From Rhynchopus sp. YZ270_cl-10 (Eukaryota > Euglenozoa > Diplonemea > Diplonemida > Diplonemidae), in NCBI GenBank assembly GCA_964035575.1, contig OZ037908.1:496001-560000 (forward strand): a stretch of DNA of 64,000 nt, given 5' to 3'. The position numbers and the translations under genes were made by a program. How positions within the stretch are numbered: the first letter of the stretch is position 1; each line of letters begins with the position of its first letter. The notes under the pieces were generated by a model. The model saw nothing but the letters and a program-made list of their open reading frames with translations. It had not been told where the DNA came from and did no database searches. Below are positions 1 to 10,146 of the stretch, piece after piece.

Positions 1-135
1 ACTACATGGGCGCACCGTAGCACCTATCAATCCATCTGCAGCGGACAACACTTCTGCAACACTTAGGTAGAAGGGCGTAGTTTCGTCAATCACGGCGGAG
101 CTGAAGTCTTCCGGACCAACCCATTGAAACAATCC
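1..135 (-). other. Possible minus-strand coding fragment at the window edge
   Basis: Read on the minus strand, one frame is open from about 135 to the window edge and looks protein-like (it includes FQWVGPEDFSSAVIDET). It is preceded by a pyrimidine tract and a CAG that could be a splice acceptor. It would lie upstream of, or inside an intron of, the + strand carboxypeptidase gene whose first exons are outside the window. It is too short to identify. It could be an exon of another gene, a retroelement scrap or chance. Confidence 0.2.
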
Positions 136-304
136 TGTACGTACGGTGGAAGAAACAGAATCAAATATTTAATCTACCCTAAACGAAAAGTTGTTTTTCT
201 TCTTTGTGTTCTTTCTATTCGCTTGCCATATCCTGAAGGGGAGGTTCTGTTTTATGAAAATTCAAATAAAAAATAAAAAAAAACGCCACACACAAACACC
301 ACAG

Positions 305-2536
305 ACCTGCAAAACTACCTGAACCATCTCCCAGTTAAGTTTCCACAGCTGTCTGACTACACGAGGAAGCAGGTACCCTTACCCCCACCCCTTTTCCTCC
401 ACCGCTTTTCATGATGCTGCAGGCTTCAGTGTGCGGGTTCTTTGGGAGGGGGGGTTTTCCCCCTGAACCCTTCTCCTGCCAGGAGCGAAGCAGACTGCTG
501 CGGTCTCGTCCCCTTCCCTGCCCGGTGCCCCTCCCTTGTTCCCTTCCTTCATTCCTTCCTGCCCTTTTGTTGCAAGGTGACACAGCAAAACGAGAAGTCA
601 TATTATAAGCTTACATTCATCCTTGAAAGATTTATGAAGCTTCAAATATAAAATACCACAAATACCACAAATACCACAGGTGCTCTGCAAGACGCTTGGC
701 CAGAACAACGTGCACCTACTCACAATCACAACCCTCAAGCGTGATGACGGCAGTGACGTGCCTCCGGAAGAGATTGCCGAGCGCAAAGTGTGCTTCATCA
801 GTGCCCGTGTGCATCCTGGCGAGACGTGCGCGTCATGGGTGTTCAAGGGTCTTCTCGATACCCTCATGGACCCTGTCTCAAGCGAAGCAAAGTATGGCCA
901 CAGCCCACACACACCCCCCCCCTTCTAATGCTGAGAAAGAGGATACGTCGTACTCTCATACAAAAGTAACGCACCCTTTCTTCCTCTCTGACTTCACTGT
1001 CTACAACACCACTAATCAAATAAACAGAGCACAAAGCATTTTTCAAACCCTCTTCTAATTATTATAATACCGAAGCGAAGGTTCATCTTAAAAAAGACCC
1101 TTTTTTATTCCATTTTCCAGCGTATTCCAGCGTAATAAACAGTGGTGGTAAACATTTTTACAGTCACATCCATCTTTTTTTTCAAGGGATTTTCTCTTTC
1201 TATTTCACCCCCACAGTTTTTGCACAAGATACACCAGCTCGCGTTTCTTTTATCGAACAGATTTTATTCTTCCGTACCCAACACGCAAACACCACTTTCA
1301 ATCAAAAAATTATTATGATTCCTTTTGGTACATTTCCCCCTACACCCCCCTTCCCCTTTCAGGTACCTACGCGACAATCTCGTATTCAAGCTGATCCCAA
1401 TGCTTAACCCGGACGGCGTCATCAACGGTAACCACCGCTGCTCCCTTGCCGGTCGTGATCTTAACCGTGAGTGGCAATATCCATCTAGACATACTACCCC
1501 ACCGGTCTACTACTTTAAGGCGTTGATGAAGCACGTCAAGAAGACCCGCGATGTGCTTCTCTTCACAGACTTTCATGGACACTCCAAACACAAGAACTTT
1601 TTTATCTATGGCTGCAACGCTCTGCGCAAAGGATCTACTGCCACCCCCTCGTTGGTTCTCGAAAAGGTTTTGCCGAAGTTAATGCAAAACCTTACCCCCT
1701 CCTTTTCCCTCGAAAACACTTCATTTAAAGTTCAAAAAGCCAAGGAAAGCACCGGAAGGGTAGTGGTCTGGCGTGAAATTGGTGTGCGTCTGAGCTATAC
1801 AATTGAGGCCTCTCTGATGGGGAGCGATGCTCTCCCGGTTCTTCCTCCGGATGATATAATGGAAAAGGGAGAAGATGGATCGGTACTTCCACCGCAAACT
1901 ACACCTTGCTTTGAGACTAAGGCAGGGCACTACAATACTGCACACTATCAAAGCATTGGGGCCGTGTTCTGCCGTGTACTGCGTCCGTTTCTTGGTAATG
2001 ACAAAGACACCCCCGCGATCCTAGCGTTGGGTGAAACGGTACATCAACTCTGTGCGTCGTGGAACGTCGCGAACGGATCACAAACCACAAAAGAACCGAA
2101 CACAACAATACCACAAGAAAGCACAGCCCGCAAAGCGCGGCCCGCTGCAAGAAAGATGTCCCGATCGGTCTCCGCATCCGCCAAGGGGAGGGGGCGTGGG
2201 ACAGCACAGAGCACCACCTCTTCGAGGGGGAGGGGGAGGGGGAGGGCCCCGGTCGCTCGTGGAGGTGGGGGTGGTGGTGGGGGTGGGTCGAGTGAGAAGG
2301 CTGTGCCTAGCACGGCACCGAGTGGTGGAGGTGGTGATGGTGTGGTGGAGCGTAGTGGCAGTGGCGGTGCAATGGTGCTGGACGACGATGATAATGAAGA
2401 CGACGACTTCGAGGGTGACAACGATAATGACAATGACAACGACAACGAGAACGACAATGAGTTGGACGACACAGATGCAGACGAAGCAGCCCCGAACAGC
2501 GACAACATAGATTATGCAACACCCTTTGCCTTCTAG
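305..2536 (+). CDS. Cytosolic carboxypeptidase, M14D family (tubulin deglutamylase type), 5' end missing
   Basis: Zinc carboxypeptidases of this family (CCP/AGBL/NNA1) trim glutamates from tubulin tails, usually in axonemes and basal bodies. Three exons are visible: 305-372, 680-891 and 1363-2536. They join in frame with introns 373-679 (phase 0) and 892-1362 (phase 2). The first visible exon carries the conserved DLQNYL stretch. Exon 2 has the zinc-binding HPGE motif. Exon 3 has NPDGVINGNHRCSLAG, DLNR, the third zinc ligand in DFHGHS, and SYTIEAS with the likely catalytic Glu. All key residues seem present. The C-terminal 130 or so residues form a low-complexity tail with Gly runs and then an Asp/Glu/Asn-rich stretch, unusual for the family. 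The N-terminal CCP domain must lie left of the window. The donor at 373 (GTACCC) is less typical than the others here. Family call is firm; substrate specificity is inferred. Confidence 0.9.
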
Positions 2537-2977
2537 TGAAGCGGGTCAGGGAGGGGAGGGGGGGGGGAACTAGGTTGCGGTTGAAGAACAACCTGCGGCT
2601 AGACCTGTAGTACAGTAGGCTTACAACAATTTTTTGAAACAAAAAAAAAAGCAGAAAAAAAAACATCTCCCGTTCGACAACGATACAAAAATTATGCGTG
2701 GGTATGAAAGTTGCATGCACAATTTAGTTTTTATTTTTAGTCAAATTTTCAAAAAAAAACCCAGCGTGTTCCTGCACGATAACGATAGTGGTAAAAAAAA
2801 GATGAGTACGAGAGAAGCACATCTTACAAAATTTTTTATTTCTTGAAAAATATAAATTGGTTCAGTTCTGTGAGTAGTTCAAAGTTCTCTTTTTTTTTTT
2901 AAAGTATTGTGAGCGAAGCTCACAAAGAAGAGCTGAGACGGTAGTGCGTGAATGCCACGGTTAGAGGTATTTTTTTT
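2537..2977. other. Intergenic, A/T-rich low complexity
   Basis: This is the 3' flank of the carboxypeptidase gene. It has long A and T runs and no coding signal. A T-run followed by AAAGTATT at about 2890-2907 recurs just beyond the right end of the next element (about 4290-4309). Confidence 0.5.
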
Positions 2978-4286
2978 GGGTAAATTGCGATAACACGTAT
3001 ACTTTTTTTTTCGATTTGCGATAACACGTACACAAAAAGTATACGTGTTATCGCGAAAAAGTGTACGTGTTTTCGCGAACAAAAACGTACGTGTTTTCCC
3101 AGGTACCCAGGTACCCAGGTACCCAGGTACCCAGGTACCCAGGTACCCAGGTACCCAGGTACCCAGGTACCCAGGTACCCAGGTACCCAGGTACCCAGGT
3201 ACCCAGGTACCCAGGTACCCAGGTACCCAGGTACCCAGGTACCCAGGTACCCAGGTACCCAGGTACCCAGGTACCTGGGTACCTGGTTTGTCAAGGAAAC
3301 CAAACTTTTTGTCACGGAAAAAGTCGTGACAGGGCACTGGGTACTGGGTACACTGTGTACAAGGATAAAAGTCGTGAAAGAGCAACCACAGCTCCACATG
3401 ACAAACACAAAAGTGTCCAGTCACGTGGGGCATTCATGCACTGAGGAGATAATGATCCAACAATTTACAAGAAAGATTACTTAACCTACTGCTGGAAGTT
3501 GCCAGGTCGTAGTAACACACAAAGTGTGCCTCCGTTCGGGAATACCGGATATTCTAGAGACCAAAAAGGCCTCTTCCGCTAGTCAAGGTATAACCGAATG
3601 AACGGCCCAAGACCCCCGTGGAGAAGTTAAATGTTGTAATGCTATCAAGTACAAACTGCGACCACTGTCTTACCCTCCTCAATGCATGGTGGAAGATGTC
3701 TTTGACAACAAATATCCTGTACCCAGGTACCCATATTCCCAGACCCACGCAGTACCACGTCGCAGTACTACGCAAAATTTACCACCAGACCCTGTCTTCG
3801 TGCACCTTAAGTACGTAAGTCTGGTTCCCAGACCCACGCAGTGGCACATGACCGCAAGTGTGAGTGACCCACACAGAGGGATACGCAAAATTTACCACCA
3901 GACCCTGTCTTCTGAATGTCACACGTACATTTTTTTGAACACTTTTCGCGATAACACGTACATATTTCGCTAAAAAACGGGGTGCTCGCAACCGCGTTCT
4001 AGACCCCCACAGATGCTCAAAAGTGCCAAATTTTGCTTTGAATGGCCTCAAATCGTCGAAATTAGCCATTTTTGGGGCCCAAAAAAAAAAAATTCGAGGG
4101 TCTAGGTATGGAGAGCGAGCACCTTAGAAGAAGGAAACACGTACATTTTTGTTCGCGATAACACGTATACTTTTTTGACCACTTTTCGCGATAACACGTA
4201 CACTTTTTCGCGATAACACGTATACTTTTTGCGTACGTGTTATCGCAAATGGAAACAAAAAGTATACGTGTTATCGCAATTTGCCC
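2978..4286. mobile_element. Inverted-repeat element carrying a minisatellite (non-autonomous DNA transposon)
   Basis: The ends are inverted copies of about 110-130 bp, starting GGGTAAATTGCGATAACACG on the left and GGGCAAATTGCGATAACACG on the right (read on the minus strand). Inside each arm a GCGATAACACGTATAC word is repeated in both orientations. Both flanks show an ATTTTTTTT run that could be the target duplication, but it is low complexity. The interior holds an 8-bp minisatellite, and a further internal duplication at about 3735-3950 repeats a CGCAAAATTTACCACCAGAC segment. No transposase is encoded. Open frames through it are repeat translations. Confidence 0.65.
3097..3288. repeat. 8-bp minisatellite, unit GGTACCCA, about 22 copies
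   Basis: The tandem unit is nearly perfect. The last two units flip orientation at about 3271-3288, so the array ends in a palindrome. GGTACC is itself self-complementary, so the array can fold on either strand. It lies inside the 2978-4286 element. Confidence 0.9.
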
Positions 4287-5088
4287 ATTTTTTTTTTTTT
4301 AAAGTATTTTGGAAAGAAAACAATTAATGGTTGCCCTGTTCTTGCTTTAAAATAAAAGGGTCAGCAAAAAGAAGACAAAATAGGGGAAAGGTTTGTTAGT
4401 TACACTATGGAAATAGTCTGAACGGACGATAGACAGAAAGAGAAAAAAAAAACATAAATCGAGCTGTGGTATTACCCCCTTTTTGTGTGTGTGTTCTTTT
4501 TAAAAGTTTAATCAGTGAGGCATTTTCTTCGCTTAATTTCAAGGTGTCTTTTTTCTTCTTTTTTTTTAATTTGGGAGAGAGGTACCAGAAATGGTGGTAG
4601 GCTTCTCGGCTCACAGAAAGTGGCAGATGTCTTTGCCCCGTCTCAACTACTATTTTTTTTTTACGTTTCAAGGTGACTAGCATGAGAGTCTTAGATTCAT
4701 CTTATAAACTTTTCTTTTTGTTTTTTTCTCCCCCCGCTCGCCTTGCGTCCCAGGGGGCGTTTGCACTATCAACTTTCACTTTGTTCTATTCCTTCCACTG
4801 TGGTGCTTTCATCCCGGGGCTGGCATCGTACAGTGCATCAACAACTTCCATTTTATTTTTCAATGGATCCTCTGAAAAACACCATTACTTATCCCGTGAT
4901 AGTAGTCTAAAATCAAAACAAAATCATTACTCAACGGGATCATGCCCCTCTGCGTCCATTGAGATGCAGAGCGCATATTGAACTGCTCCACTACGTGCCT
5001 CTGCACCACCAGCAGCACTGAACGCTGACAAGCAGAGCGCTCTGTCTTTCGACAGCCCCTCCGCCAAGTACCCGTGCTCCCCCCCCCC
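4287..5088. other. Intergenic with dispersed repeat copies (families A, B, H, F)
   Basis: Copies lie end to end on the + strand: family A at about 4671-4716 (GGTGACTAGCATGAGAG), a family B end at about 4738-4790, family H at about 4803-4850 and family F at about 4889-4925. No gene is visible. Confidence 0.55.
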
Positions 5089-5370
5089 TAGGGGCCGTAA
5101 TGGCCTTAAGGAAGGGTGAAGCCAAACCACAAAAAACGGGAAAAACTACTTTTGACCAGGGAAAAATGCCAAAATCCACCTCAAAAACACCCTGGGACCC
5201 CCTGTCGGGCAAAAATTGGCACCAGAACCATGAAAAATGCAAAAAAAATGGTGAAATATGGTGAAATATGGTGAAATATGAGGTAAAATGGGTGAGGGTT
5301 GGGAGGGTACTTTTTACAAATTTTCTGATCCCCCCGTCTCCCCTCTTATGCACAAAACTGGCTAGATATG

Positions 5371-6555
5371 TTATGTGCCCCTCCCCCTCTTCCCCTTTCC
5401 CCTTGGTCTGTGCACTCTCAGTGTCTGCTTGTCCGATGGCGGGGTGTGCGTCTCCGTGGCAATAGCCTTGGCAACGTCCTTCTTCAGTAGTGGCTGAGTA
5501 GCAGGGAGCCCCAATTTCTCATACTGTTCACGAAGCTCGTGGGATTTAAACTTCTTAGCGAGTCTGTTTTCCTCCGCCACCTTAGTGTCCACTGCGTGTA
5601 TCCTCTTGTACACTTCTCGGATTGACTCCACAGGCTCCTTCTGTGCAGCAACCATATCTTTCATTTTTAATGGGATGTGGGCCAATGATTCGGAGTTGTA
5701 TCCCCACATGGCCAGGCCGAGAACAGTGCATGGGTTCGTCTGATTCATGAGCCTGCCAGAGACCCAAGCAAGGTAGCCGTTAAACCCCTCGACATAGTCG
5801 TTGGTGCATGCGGTAGCGTTTCTCTGGGCTTCTGTGGCGTTCGAAGGCTGTGGCCAAGAAGAGAGGTAGCGGGTCCACGTTTCCTCCATCACTCCCGCAG
5901 TTTCCTTCAGGAGCTTCTTGAACTTCACGACGTTACCCTTTGTTGTGGCTATTGTTTTGGCCTGGGTAATGCCGACCAGCTCCTCAGACACCCACTCAGG
6001 AAACACCCCCTTTTTCAATACAGAGATGAGCTCTGTAATGGCAGGGTACCCAGCTTCTTCGGCGTACTTGGAGTTTTTAACTCCGTCCTTCTTCAGGTAC
6101 TGCAATGCCTTCAGAAAAAAGGCATTCACAAGTGTGAGCACCGCAAGCACAAGGCGGGTTTCCCTGTCTTCGAGGAGGTGCTCCAGGGCATCATTCTCAA
6201 TGGTGAGATGTCCCTTAGCCACCAAGTCCTTGTACCTGCCAGTGTGGTGCAAGATACGGGCAGCATTCGTACTAATGTACGCAAAACGGCTGCCGACTTC
6301 ACGCTGCAGAGTCATGCCCGCCGGCCATCTGCCTTCTTCCGCAATGGCGTAAGCCCTCACTGCCGACCCGCTCTTCGTCGTCCACGCAGTTGCTCCGGCG
6401 TCACAAGCGGTGGCGAAGCTTCCGATCCAGGTCTTGAGACGGTCTGAGCCGTCGTCAAGTGTATTATCCAGACCATCAAGCAAAACCGTCTCGGTTTGGT
6501 AAGCGTCCGAAAGTGTCCAAGCGTCCCCACTCTTGCATTGGGGTTTGGGGTGCAT
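5371..6555 (-). CDS. Transposase-like protein of the 5089-7522 element (394 residues)
   Basis: This is the only long host-independent ORF in the window and the only large one on the minus strand. I see no named domain. The stretch TNDYVEGFNGYLAWVSGRL followed by LGLAMWGYNSESLAHI recalls the C-terminal part of uncharacterised transposon proteins with an N-x-x-(V/A)-E-G motif, and its position between terminal inverted repeats supports a transposase role. The C-terminus is basic (GKGKRGRGT). The duplicated DNA upstream encodes a similar short peptide in both copies (around SCHLLGGVTHHVWGKV). In the copy nearest the ORF that peptide runs into a stop just before the ATG, so the present start is probably a truncated version of a longer protein. 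Function is inferred from context only. Confidence 0.5.
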   Translation of the reverse strand: MHPKPQCKSGDAWTLSDAYQTETVLLDGLDNTLDDGSDRLKTWIGSFATACDAGATAWTTKSGSAVRAYAIAEEGRWPAGMTLQREVGSRFAYISTNAARILHHTGRYKDLVAKGHLTIENDALEHLLEDRETRLVLAVLTLVNAFFLKALQYLKKDGVKNSKYAEEAGYPAITELISVLKKGVFPEWVSEELVGITQAKTIATTKGNVVKFKKLLKETAGVMEETWTRYLSSWPQPSNATEAQRNATACTNDYVEGFNGYLAWVSGRLMNQTNPCTVLGLAMWGYNSESLAHIPLKMKDMVAAQKEPVESIREVYKRIHAVDTKVAEENRLAKKFKSHELREQYEKLGLPATQPLLKKDVAKAIATETHTPPSDKQTLRVHRPRGKGKRGRGT

Positions 6556-7250
6556 CCCTTAACGTACTTTCCCCCAAACATGGTGGGTTACACCCCCCAG
6601 GAGGTGGCAGGATGACATGTGGGGGTCCTTGGAGGCCAACGACGTGTACTTACAACTTTAACTTGAAAAAAAATATGAAAAAATACGCAAAAAACGCAGC
6701 AAAATCGGGCTAAAATAGGGCCTCGGAGCCCAAAAAACCCAAAAAAAATGTCATATTTTCGACTGATAAAGCCCCAAAAACACATATAAACACCCTGATA
6801 ACCCCAGAAAAATCATTTTGGGTGTGTTTTGGACACTTTAGATGACGCTACAGCACTTTGGGTGGTCATGCAACACATGCGGGGTATTTGAGGGAAAGGT
6901 GCGTTTTGCAACCGTTACGCAACCGTTACGCGATGCAAGAGTGGATTTTGGGGCGCATCCCTCGACGTACTTTCCCCCAAACATGGTGGGTTACACCCCC
7001 CATGAAGTGGCAGGATGACATGCGGGGGTCCTTGGAGGCCACAGACATGTACTTACAACTTTAAATTGGATTTTTTTTTGAAAAAAAACTCAAAAAATAC
7101 GGTAAAATTGGGCAAAAATGGGGCCTTCACGGCCTTTTGCCACAAAAATAAACCCATTTTCGACGAAATTTTCCCCAAAATCACATAGAAATACCCATAC
7201 AAACCCCAAAAAAATCGATTTGGGTGTGTTTTCGACACCTTAGACGACTC
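6531..7250. repeat. Tandem duplication of about 400 bp inside the transposon
   Basis: Two copies share CGTACTTTCCCCCAAACATG, the block ending in GTACTTACAACTTTAA, an A-rich middle and a final GGGTGTGTTTT(G/C)GACAC(T)TTAGA. They differ at many single bases, so the duplication is not recent. Confidence 0.75.
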
Positions 7251-7522
7251 CAAGTCACTTTAAAGTTCCATGCAAGAGTAAGCCTTAAATCGGCCTTTTT
7301 CCGTAACATTTTTGTAACATGTTTTGGAGTCATTTTTTCAAAAAAAACCAAATTGTTTTTGTCCCTAAGTCGTCCATTGGTGGTTTCAGTGGGTTCTCTG
7401 ACCTAGATCGTAGATCCCAGGGTGTACCCCGCCGGTTTTTAGCAGATTTATTAACTTTTTCCGGGAAAAAAGTGAAAATATTCAAAAAGCTTCACCCTTC
7501 CTTAAGGCCATTACGCCCCCTA

Positions 7523-8514
7523 TCCCCCCCCCCCCCCCCCCACCACCGCCTTGATGGGGGAAATGACTTTGTCCCTCCCGACAATCCCTTTTTTTTTTGT
7601 GCAATTCCACACCTGCTGTTGTGCGATAACGATTGTAAGGTGACTAAGCACACGAGAGGCTTAGGGTCATCTTGATAAAACTCTTTCACCCCCCTTCATT
7701 TAGGAGAACGTCATTATACCTTCTTTTTTGATTGGAAAGTTTATTGTGAAACTAACTTTTTAGGTATTTGAAAAAAATTGTTGCTATAGACTTGGTTCAT
7801 CGTTTCGACCAAAACTGTGTCTTCTTGGGGGACTGAGTAGCAGGCAGAGGGAAATCAACACATAGATGAGAGGGGAAAAAAAATTCTTAAAAAGTTCTTC
7901 GGGTGGCATTTGACTGCAGGAAGCCTCCTCTTAGTAAGCGGGCTGATTGTCGACACAAAAAAAAAAGGGGGAAAAAATGATACAAAAAAAAAAATATTTC
8001 TGAATTAATTGGTTCTTCTTCTTTCTTACCCACAAGCCACTACCAGCACCCCTTGCCCTATCCCCCATCCCCCCATGCTCTTGCAAAACCCTTTCACCCA
8101 GTCCCGTGGTAATTGCCTTTTATTTTTTTTATTTTGTCAGAAAAAAATTTTTTGCACGACGAGGCAAGCTACACATTATCAAGAAAAAAAAAGGAACAAT
8201 ATTTTTCTCTGTTTTCTTTTACCCCTTTTCACTCCTCTAAGCTTTTATGGCACATTATTTTTCTTTTGCGACACTTGCATTGGGCCAGCTCCAGCTCCAG
8301 CTCCAGCACCCCACTCGGCTGTGTGCCCTCTCTTTTGCTAGAGTATTCCTCCCCCTCTGTAGGGAAGGGCTTATTGAATGGGAAAGAGGACTGCAGGGTT
8401 CTGCTTCTGTGGCTAAGGAGTACCTCCCCGGGATTGCCGCACCCAACGTCCTGTATGGCAACCACGGACGGTTTCCACCAAATTTGATGGTTTTCATTCT
8501 TGGAGGTGTGTAAA
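7523..8514. other. Intergenic: repeat family A and C copies, pyrimidine tracts
   Basis: A family A copy lies at about 7635-7685 and a family C 3' end (GATTGTCGACACAA) at about 7950-7965. From 8020 on the sequence is C/T-rich, with a short CAGCTC repeat near 8288-8308, and could hold trans-splice acceptors for the downstream LRR gene. No coding signal. Confidence 0.5.
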
Positions 8515-10146
8515 ATGACCAGCTTCGTTGGTGACCCACTCACTGGCAGGCGTGACACTTCGAGGAGCCGTGCGTCTTCCTTACCCAACAACCCACCCAC
8601 AGAGATACATCAAGAGACACATAAAATGGAACTGAATATCCAGGGCTTGGGGAAGGACTTCGTGATTGAGATGGGTGAGGATGACACAACGGAGACGATG
8701 CGGCAGAAGGTGGCCATTGCAGCGCAGATGTGCGAAGACAGCTTCCGCATGGGCTTCGGAGGGAAGGAGGAAGGAGAGGACATCACAGAACTGAGCGCTG
8801 GAGACACAGTCGTGTTGACGTTAACAATGAAGTACGAAGCCATATCAGCTCTTCATGCATTGGGTGAGACAGACATCACAGCAGCAAGGTTGCAGCAGGT
8901 GGCGGATCCGAAGGTGGCCAGCTTGCTTCTTCAGGCAGAAGTAGCAACTGAGATTCCAAACGAATTCTTCTCAAGTAGTGCAGTCACGCGCATTGGTTTC
9001 AGTTGCGTACCCAATGTGGATGACAACTGTGGCATCACACTGCACCTGCCTTCATTACCCTGTGTCACCACGATTGGTGACGAGTTTCTCTCCTCCTGCG
9101 AAACGTTGTCGAAAGTAAACCTCACCGGCCTGCAAGCAGTCACCACGATTGGCAACGGTTTTCTCAACAACTGCGAAACGTTGTCGAAAGTCAACCTCAC
9201 CGGACTACAAGCAGTCACCGCGATTGGTGACGATTTTCTCAACAACTGCACAGTATTGTCGGAAGTCAACCTCACCGCACTACAAGCAGTCACCACGATT
9301 GGTGACTATTTTCTCTCCTCCTGCACAGCCTTGTCGGAAGTCAACCTCATCGGCCTGCAAGCAGTCACCACGATTGGCAACGGTTTTCTCTCGTACTGCA
9401 CATTGTCGGAAGTCAACCTCACCGGACTGCAAGCAGTCACCACCATTGGTGATGGTTTTCTCTCCAACTGCACATCCTTGTCGGAAGTCAACCTCACCGG
9501 ACTGCAAGCAGTCACCACCATTGGTGATGGTTTTCTCTCCAACTGCACATCCTTGTCGGAAGTCAACCTCACCGGCCTGCAAGCAGTCACCACGATTGGT
9601 GACTATTTTCTCTCCAACTGCACAGCATTGTCGGAAGTCAACCTCACCGGACTGCAAGCAGTCACCACGATTGGTGAAGGTTTTCTCAACAACTGCACAG
9701 CATTGTCGAAAGTCAACCTCACTGGTCTGCAAGCAGTCACCGCGATTGGTGACTATTTTCTCTCCAACTCCACAACATTGTCGGAAGTCAACCTCACCGG
9801 ACTGCAAAAAGTCACCACGATTGGTGACTGTTTTCTCTCCAACTCCACATCCTTGTCGGAAGTCAACCTCACCTGCCTGCAAGCAGTCACCACGATTGGC
9901 AACGGTTTTCTCTCGTACTGCACATTGTCGGAAGTCAACCTCACCGGACTGCAAGCAGTCACCACGATTGGTGACTGTTTTCTCTCCAACTGCACAGCAT
10001 TGTCGGAAGTCAACCTCACAGGCCTGCAAGCAGTCACCACGATTGGTGACGATTTTCTCTCCAACTGCACATCGTTGTCGAAAGTCGACGGAATGGACAA
10101 GTGTAGCAGCGTAATACGCAGCAGACTAGGTGACGTAGGTTTTTAG
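8515..10146 (+). CDS. Ubiquitin-like domain plus BspA-type leucine-rich repeat protein
   Basis: The protein is 543 residues if translation begins at ATG 8515. A second in-frame ATG at 8626 (MELNIQGLGKDF) opens directly on the first domain and is an equally good start. That domain (about residues 38-110) reads like a ubiquitin-like fold: an M-x-L-x-I strand, a helix-like ETMRQKVAIAAQM, and an RMGFGGKEEGEDITELSAGD stretch resembling the second half of ubiquitin. After a spacer, 14 tandem repeats of 25 residues follow (consensus VTTIGDGFLSNCTSLSEVNL plus TGLQA), typical of BspA/LRR_5 repeats used in protein binding. No signal peptide or membrane segment is evident, so it is probably cytoplasmic. 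Two repeats are one residue short. The pairing of the two domains is unusual. No partner can be inferred. Confidence 0.8.
   Translation: MTSFVGDPLTGRRDTSRSRASSLPNNPPTEIHQETHKMELNIQGLGKDFVIEMGEDDTTETMRQKVAIAAQMCEDSFRMGFGGKEEGEDITELSAGDTVVLTLTMKYEAISALHALGETDITAARLQQVADPKVASLLLQAEVATEIPNEFFSSSAVTRIGFSCVPNVDDNCGITLHLPSLPCVTTIGDEFLSSCETLSKVNLTGLQAVTTIGNGFLNNCETLSKVNLTGLQAVTAIGDDFLNNCTVLSEVNLTALQAVTTIGDYFLSSCTALSEVNLIGLQAVTTIGNGFLSYCTLSEVNLTGLQAVTTIGDGFLSNCTSLSEVNLTGLQAVTTIGDGFLSNCTSLSEVNLTGLQAVTTIGDYFLSNCTALSEVNLTGLQAVTTIGEGFLNNCTALSKVNLTGLQAVTAIGDYFLSNSTTLSEVNLTGLQKVTTIGDCFLSNSTSLSEVNLTCLQAVTTIGNGFLSYCTLSEVNLTGLQAVTTIGDCFLSNCTALSEVNLTGLQAVTTIGDDFLSNCTSLSKVDGMDKCSSVIRSRLGDVGF
9061..10095 (+). repeat. 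75-bp tandem coding repeats, 14 units
   Basis: The units encode the LRRs. Two adjacent units (about 9433-9582) are identical at the DNA level. The one-residue-short variant (GNGFLSYCTLSEVNL) occurs twice, about 520 bp apart, which suggests block duplication or gene conversion within the array. Confidence 0.85.

Larger units (their letters stand above)
5089..7522 (-). mobile_element. TIR DNA transposon with TAGGGG ends and a transposase-like ORF
   Basis: Inverted ends of about 34 bp, starting TAGGGG(C/G)CGTAATGGCC and running through TTAAGGAAGGGTGAAGC, lie at 5089-5122 and 7489-7522. Both ends abut C runs, so a target duplication cannot be scored. One long minus-strand ORF (5371-6555) lies inside. 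Upstream of it a segment of about 400 bp is tandemly duplicated: 6545-6850 matches 6950-7250, both containing CAAACATGGTGGGTTACACC. TAGGG ends are compatible with the hAT superfamily, but the assignment is tentative. Confidence 0.65.

Noticed and set aside
2044-2508. Minus-strand frame rich in Ser/Leu and Pro over the end of the carboxypeptidase gene
   Set aside because: Antisense of the Asp/Asn- and Gly-rich tail; the + strand frame continues a recognisable enzyme.
3097-3288. Possible CRISPR-like array
   Set aside because: The unit is 8 bp with no spacers; it is a minisatellite in a eukaryotic element.
2879-3444. Several open frames reading (YPGTQVPR)n or (YLGTWVPG)n on both strands
   Set aside because: They are translations of the 8-bp GGTACCCA minisatellite, which has no stop in several frames; no start context or flanking coding sequence.
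8931-10114. Long antisense and shifted frames over the LRR gene (repeats of KSTSPDCKQSPRLV and the reverse-strand EVDFRQCCAVGEK)
   Set aside because: Shadows of a 75-bp in-phase repeat. Only the + frame with LRR consensus has a known fold and a non-repeat N-terminal domain.
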